Shown piece by piece: positions 43,071 to 44,157 of a stretch of 44,157 nt of DNA (its first letter is position 1; every line of letters starts with the position of its first letter). The notes below the pieces were generated by a model that was given only the letters and a program-made list of their open reading frames with translations, was not told the origin of the DNA and ran no database searches. Origin of the DNA: Myxococcota bacterium. GTDB lineage: Bacteria; Myxococcota_A; UBA796; UBA2385. The stretch is taken from assembly GCA_023150805.1 (NCBI GenBank), contig JAKLKF010000060.1:1-44157 (forward strand). The letters run 5' to 3'. A program made the translations under genes and the position numbers.

Positions 43071-43096
43071 GGGGCGGGCGGGGCAGGCGGGGCGGG
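43071..43096 (+). other. G-quadruplex-type motif in divergent promoter region
   Basis: ggggcgggcggggcaggc followed by ggggcggg: at least four runs of three or more G with short loops on the plus strand, between moxR and the protease gene. A structural prediction from sequence only. Confidence 0.5.
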
Positions 43097-43187
43097 CAGG
43101 ACGCCGCGGGGGTGCGGTGGCGGAGCCTGCGCGGGTGGGCCATGCTGCTGCCCTCGACCACGCCCGTCTCCCACCCCCCGGGGCCCC

Positions 43188-44157
43188 ATGATCACCGTCC
43201 TGCTCTGCCTCCTCGCCGCCCGGGCCAACGACCTGCCCTCCGATGACGCCGACGACGGGGAGCCGGGCGAGGTGGGGCCGCAGCACATCATCAACGGACA
43301 GTCCGCCGCCGAGTCCGACTACCCGATGACCGGCGGCGTGCTGGTGGACGGCGAGGTGCGCAGCGGCGGCTACGCCCTGCCGATGCTGATGTGCTCCTCG
43401 ACCCTCATCGCGCCGGACGTGGTGCTGCTCGCCGCACACTGCGTCGACCTGGTGTTGTTCGAGTACTACTTCCCCGGGCTGCGGGACCCCAGCTTCGTCT
43501 GGACCCGGCAGGCCGATCTCACGGCCTGGGACGGCAGCTCCGAGCAGCCGTTGCCCACCGACGGGGTCCCCGCCAGCAACTGGGTGCTGCACGAGGACTA
43601 CGACATCTACGACTACGGCATGGGCATCACCCAGAACTTCGACATCGCCCTGCTCTTCCTCGACGAGCCCGTCCTCGACGTGCAGCACGCCTTCCCCATC
43701 TCGCCGGCCGAGGCCTCGCAGATCGTCAAGGGCGCCGAGGTGGAGGTCGTCGGCTGGGGCCAGCAGACCAGCGACCCGATGCCGCCGGCGGGCACCTACG
43801 GCGTGAAGATGATGGGCACCTCCCACATCTCGCTGGTGGGCGAGTGGGAGATGCAGATCGGCGCCGACGTGGACGACGTGCGCAAGTGCCACGGGGACTC
43901 CGGCGGGCCCACCTTCCTGCACGTGGACAGCACGACCCCCGAGTCGCTGCGGGTCATCGGCGTGACCTCGCACGCCTACGACCAGAGCGACTGTCGACGC
44001 ACCGGCGGCGTGGACACGCGCGTCGACGCCTACCTCGAGTGGATCGACGCGCAGATGCGGGCGGCCTGCGCCGACGGGCGCCGCTCCTGGTGTGACCAGG
44101 AGGGCATCATCTACGCCGAGGACGCAGGCGGAGACGGGGGCGCGGCGGACGGGGGCG
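43188..44157 (+). CDS. trypsin-like serine protease, 3' end outside window
   Basis: 323 residues visible from ATG 43188. A short hydrophobic leader (MITVLLCLLAARAN), a propeptide of about 20 acidic residues, then IINGQSAAESDYP, the S1 mature start, with the full triad: H84 (LLAAHCV), D152 (NFDIALLFLDEP), S238 (KCHGDSGGP). S1A family, secreted or surface-bound. After the catalytic domain (to about 292) comes a Cys-containing segment and a DAGGDGGAADGG linker, cut off by the window end; in Myxococcota such linkers often lead to a C-terminal sorting signal. The residue before IING is His rather than Arg or Lys, so activation may differ from trypsinogen. Confidence 0.92.
   Translation, partial: MITVLLCLLAARANDLPSDDADDGEPGEVGPQHIINGQSAAESDYPMTGGVLVDGEVRSGGYALPMLMCSSTLIAPDVVLLAAHCVDLVLFEYYFPGLRDPSFVWTRQADLTAWDGSSEQPLPTDGVPASNWVLHEDYDIYDYGMGITQNFDIALLFLDEPVLDVQHAFPISPAEASQIVKGAEVEVVGWGQQTSDPMPPAGTYGVKMMGTSHISLVGEWEMQIGADVDDVRKCHGDSGGPTFLHVDSTTPESLRVIGVTSHAYDQSDCRRTGGVDTRVDAYLEWIDAQMRAACADGRRSWCDQEGIIYAEDAGGDGGAADGG

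Overview
The window is very GC-rich DNA from a Gram-negative bacterium, most likely a myxobacterium-like lineage (Myxococcota or a related former deltaproteobacterial group). The reasons are the several lipobox-bearing lipoproteins, the Gly-Asp-rich linkers on exported proteins (an IPT/TIG lipoprotein and a trypsin-like protease), a cytoplasmic PhoR-like kinase, a GAF/sigma-54 activator, and a compact fatty acid/riboflavin core operon. The assignment is an inference from gene content; no rRNA or other phylogenetic marker was computed.

Layout. 1-8415: the end of a GT39-like membrane glycosyltransferase, three minus-strand lipoproteins, a divergent UPF0104-type flippase-like membrane protein, a PhoB/PhoR-like two-component pair, and an IPT-domain lipoprotein. 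8428-11198 (minus): a Ski2-like RNA helicase directly followed by a membrane-anchored Smr-domain protein. 11199-12215: an AT-rich promoter island, an orphan Flp pilin gene with terminator, an 8-bp microsatellite, and tRNA-Glu(CTC) and tRNA-Gln(CTG), each with its own promoter. 12246-14833 (minus): a lipoprotein, gltX, and another lipoprotein. 14937-26656 (plus): a radical-SAM/SPASM-like protein without its iron-sulfur motif, then a housekeeping run yceD-rpmF-plsX-acpP-fabF-rpiB-glyA-nrdR-ribD-ribE-ribB(X)-ribH-nusB, a DUF2752 protein and an A-type Fe-S carrier. 26661-30658: a DTW-domain protein (minus), a long-chain acyl-CoA synthetase and a sigma-54 activator. 31028-40535: a WD40-like protein divergent from a glycogen cluster of three GH57-family proteins plus glycogen synthase. 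40567-42982 (minus): MoxR ATPase, DUF58 protein and a tiny coupled ORF. 43188 to the end: a trypsin-like protease running off the window.

Most notable: the middle GH57 protein of the glycogen cluster is a full-length homologue of 4-alpha-glucanotransferase whose catalytic motifs have all been replaced, so it looks like a pseudoenzyme kept among active glycogen enzymes. A second candidate system is the helicase plus Smr nuclease pair, which parallels the Ski2/Smr factors of eukaryotic no-go mRNA decay. Further degenerate-enzyme cases are the radical-SAM-like protein and the RibX domain. Signal peptides of two adjacent lipoproteins are built from 15-bp (five-codon) tandem repeats. A short motif around GATAGGCT recurs just upstream of many start codons and is a good candidate for the lineage's -10 promoter element.
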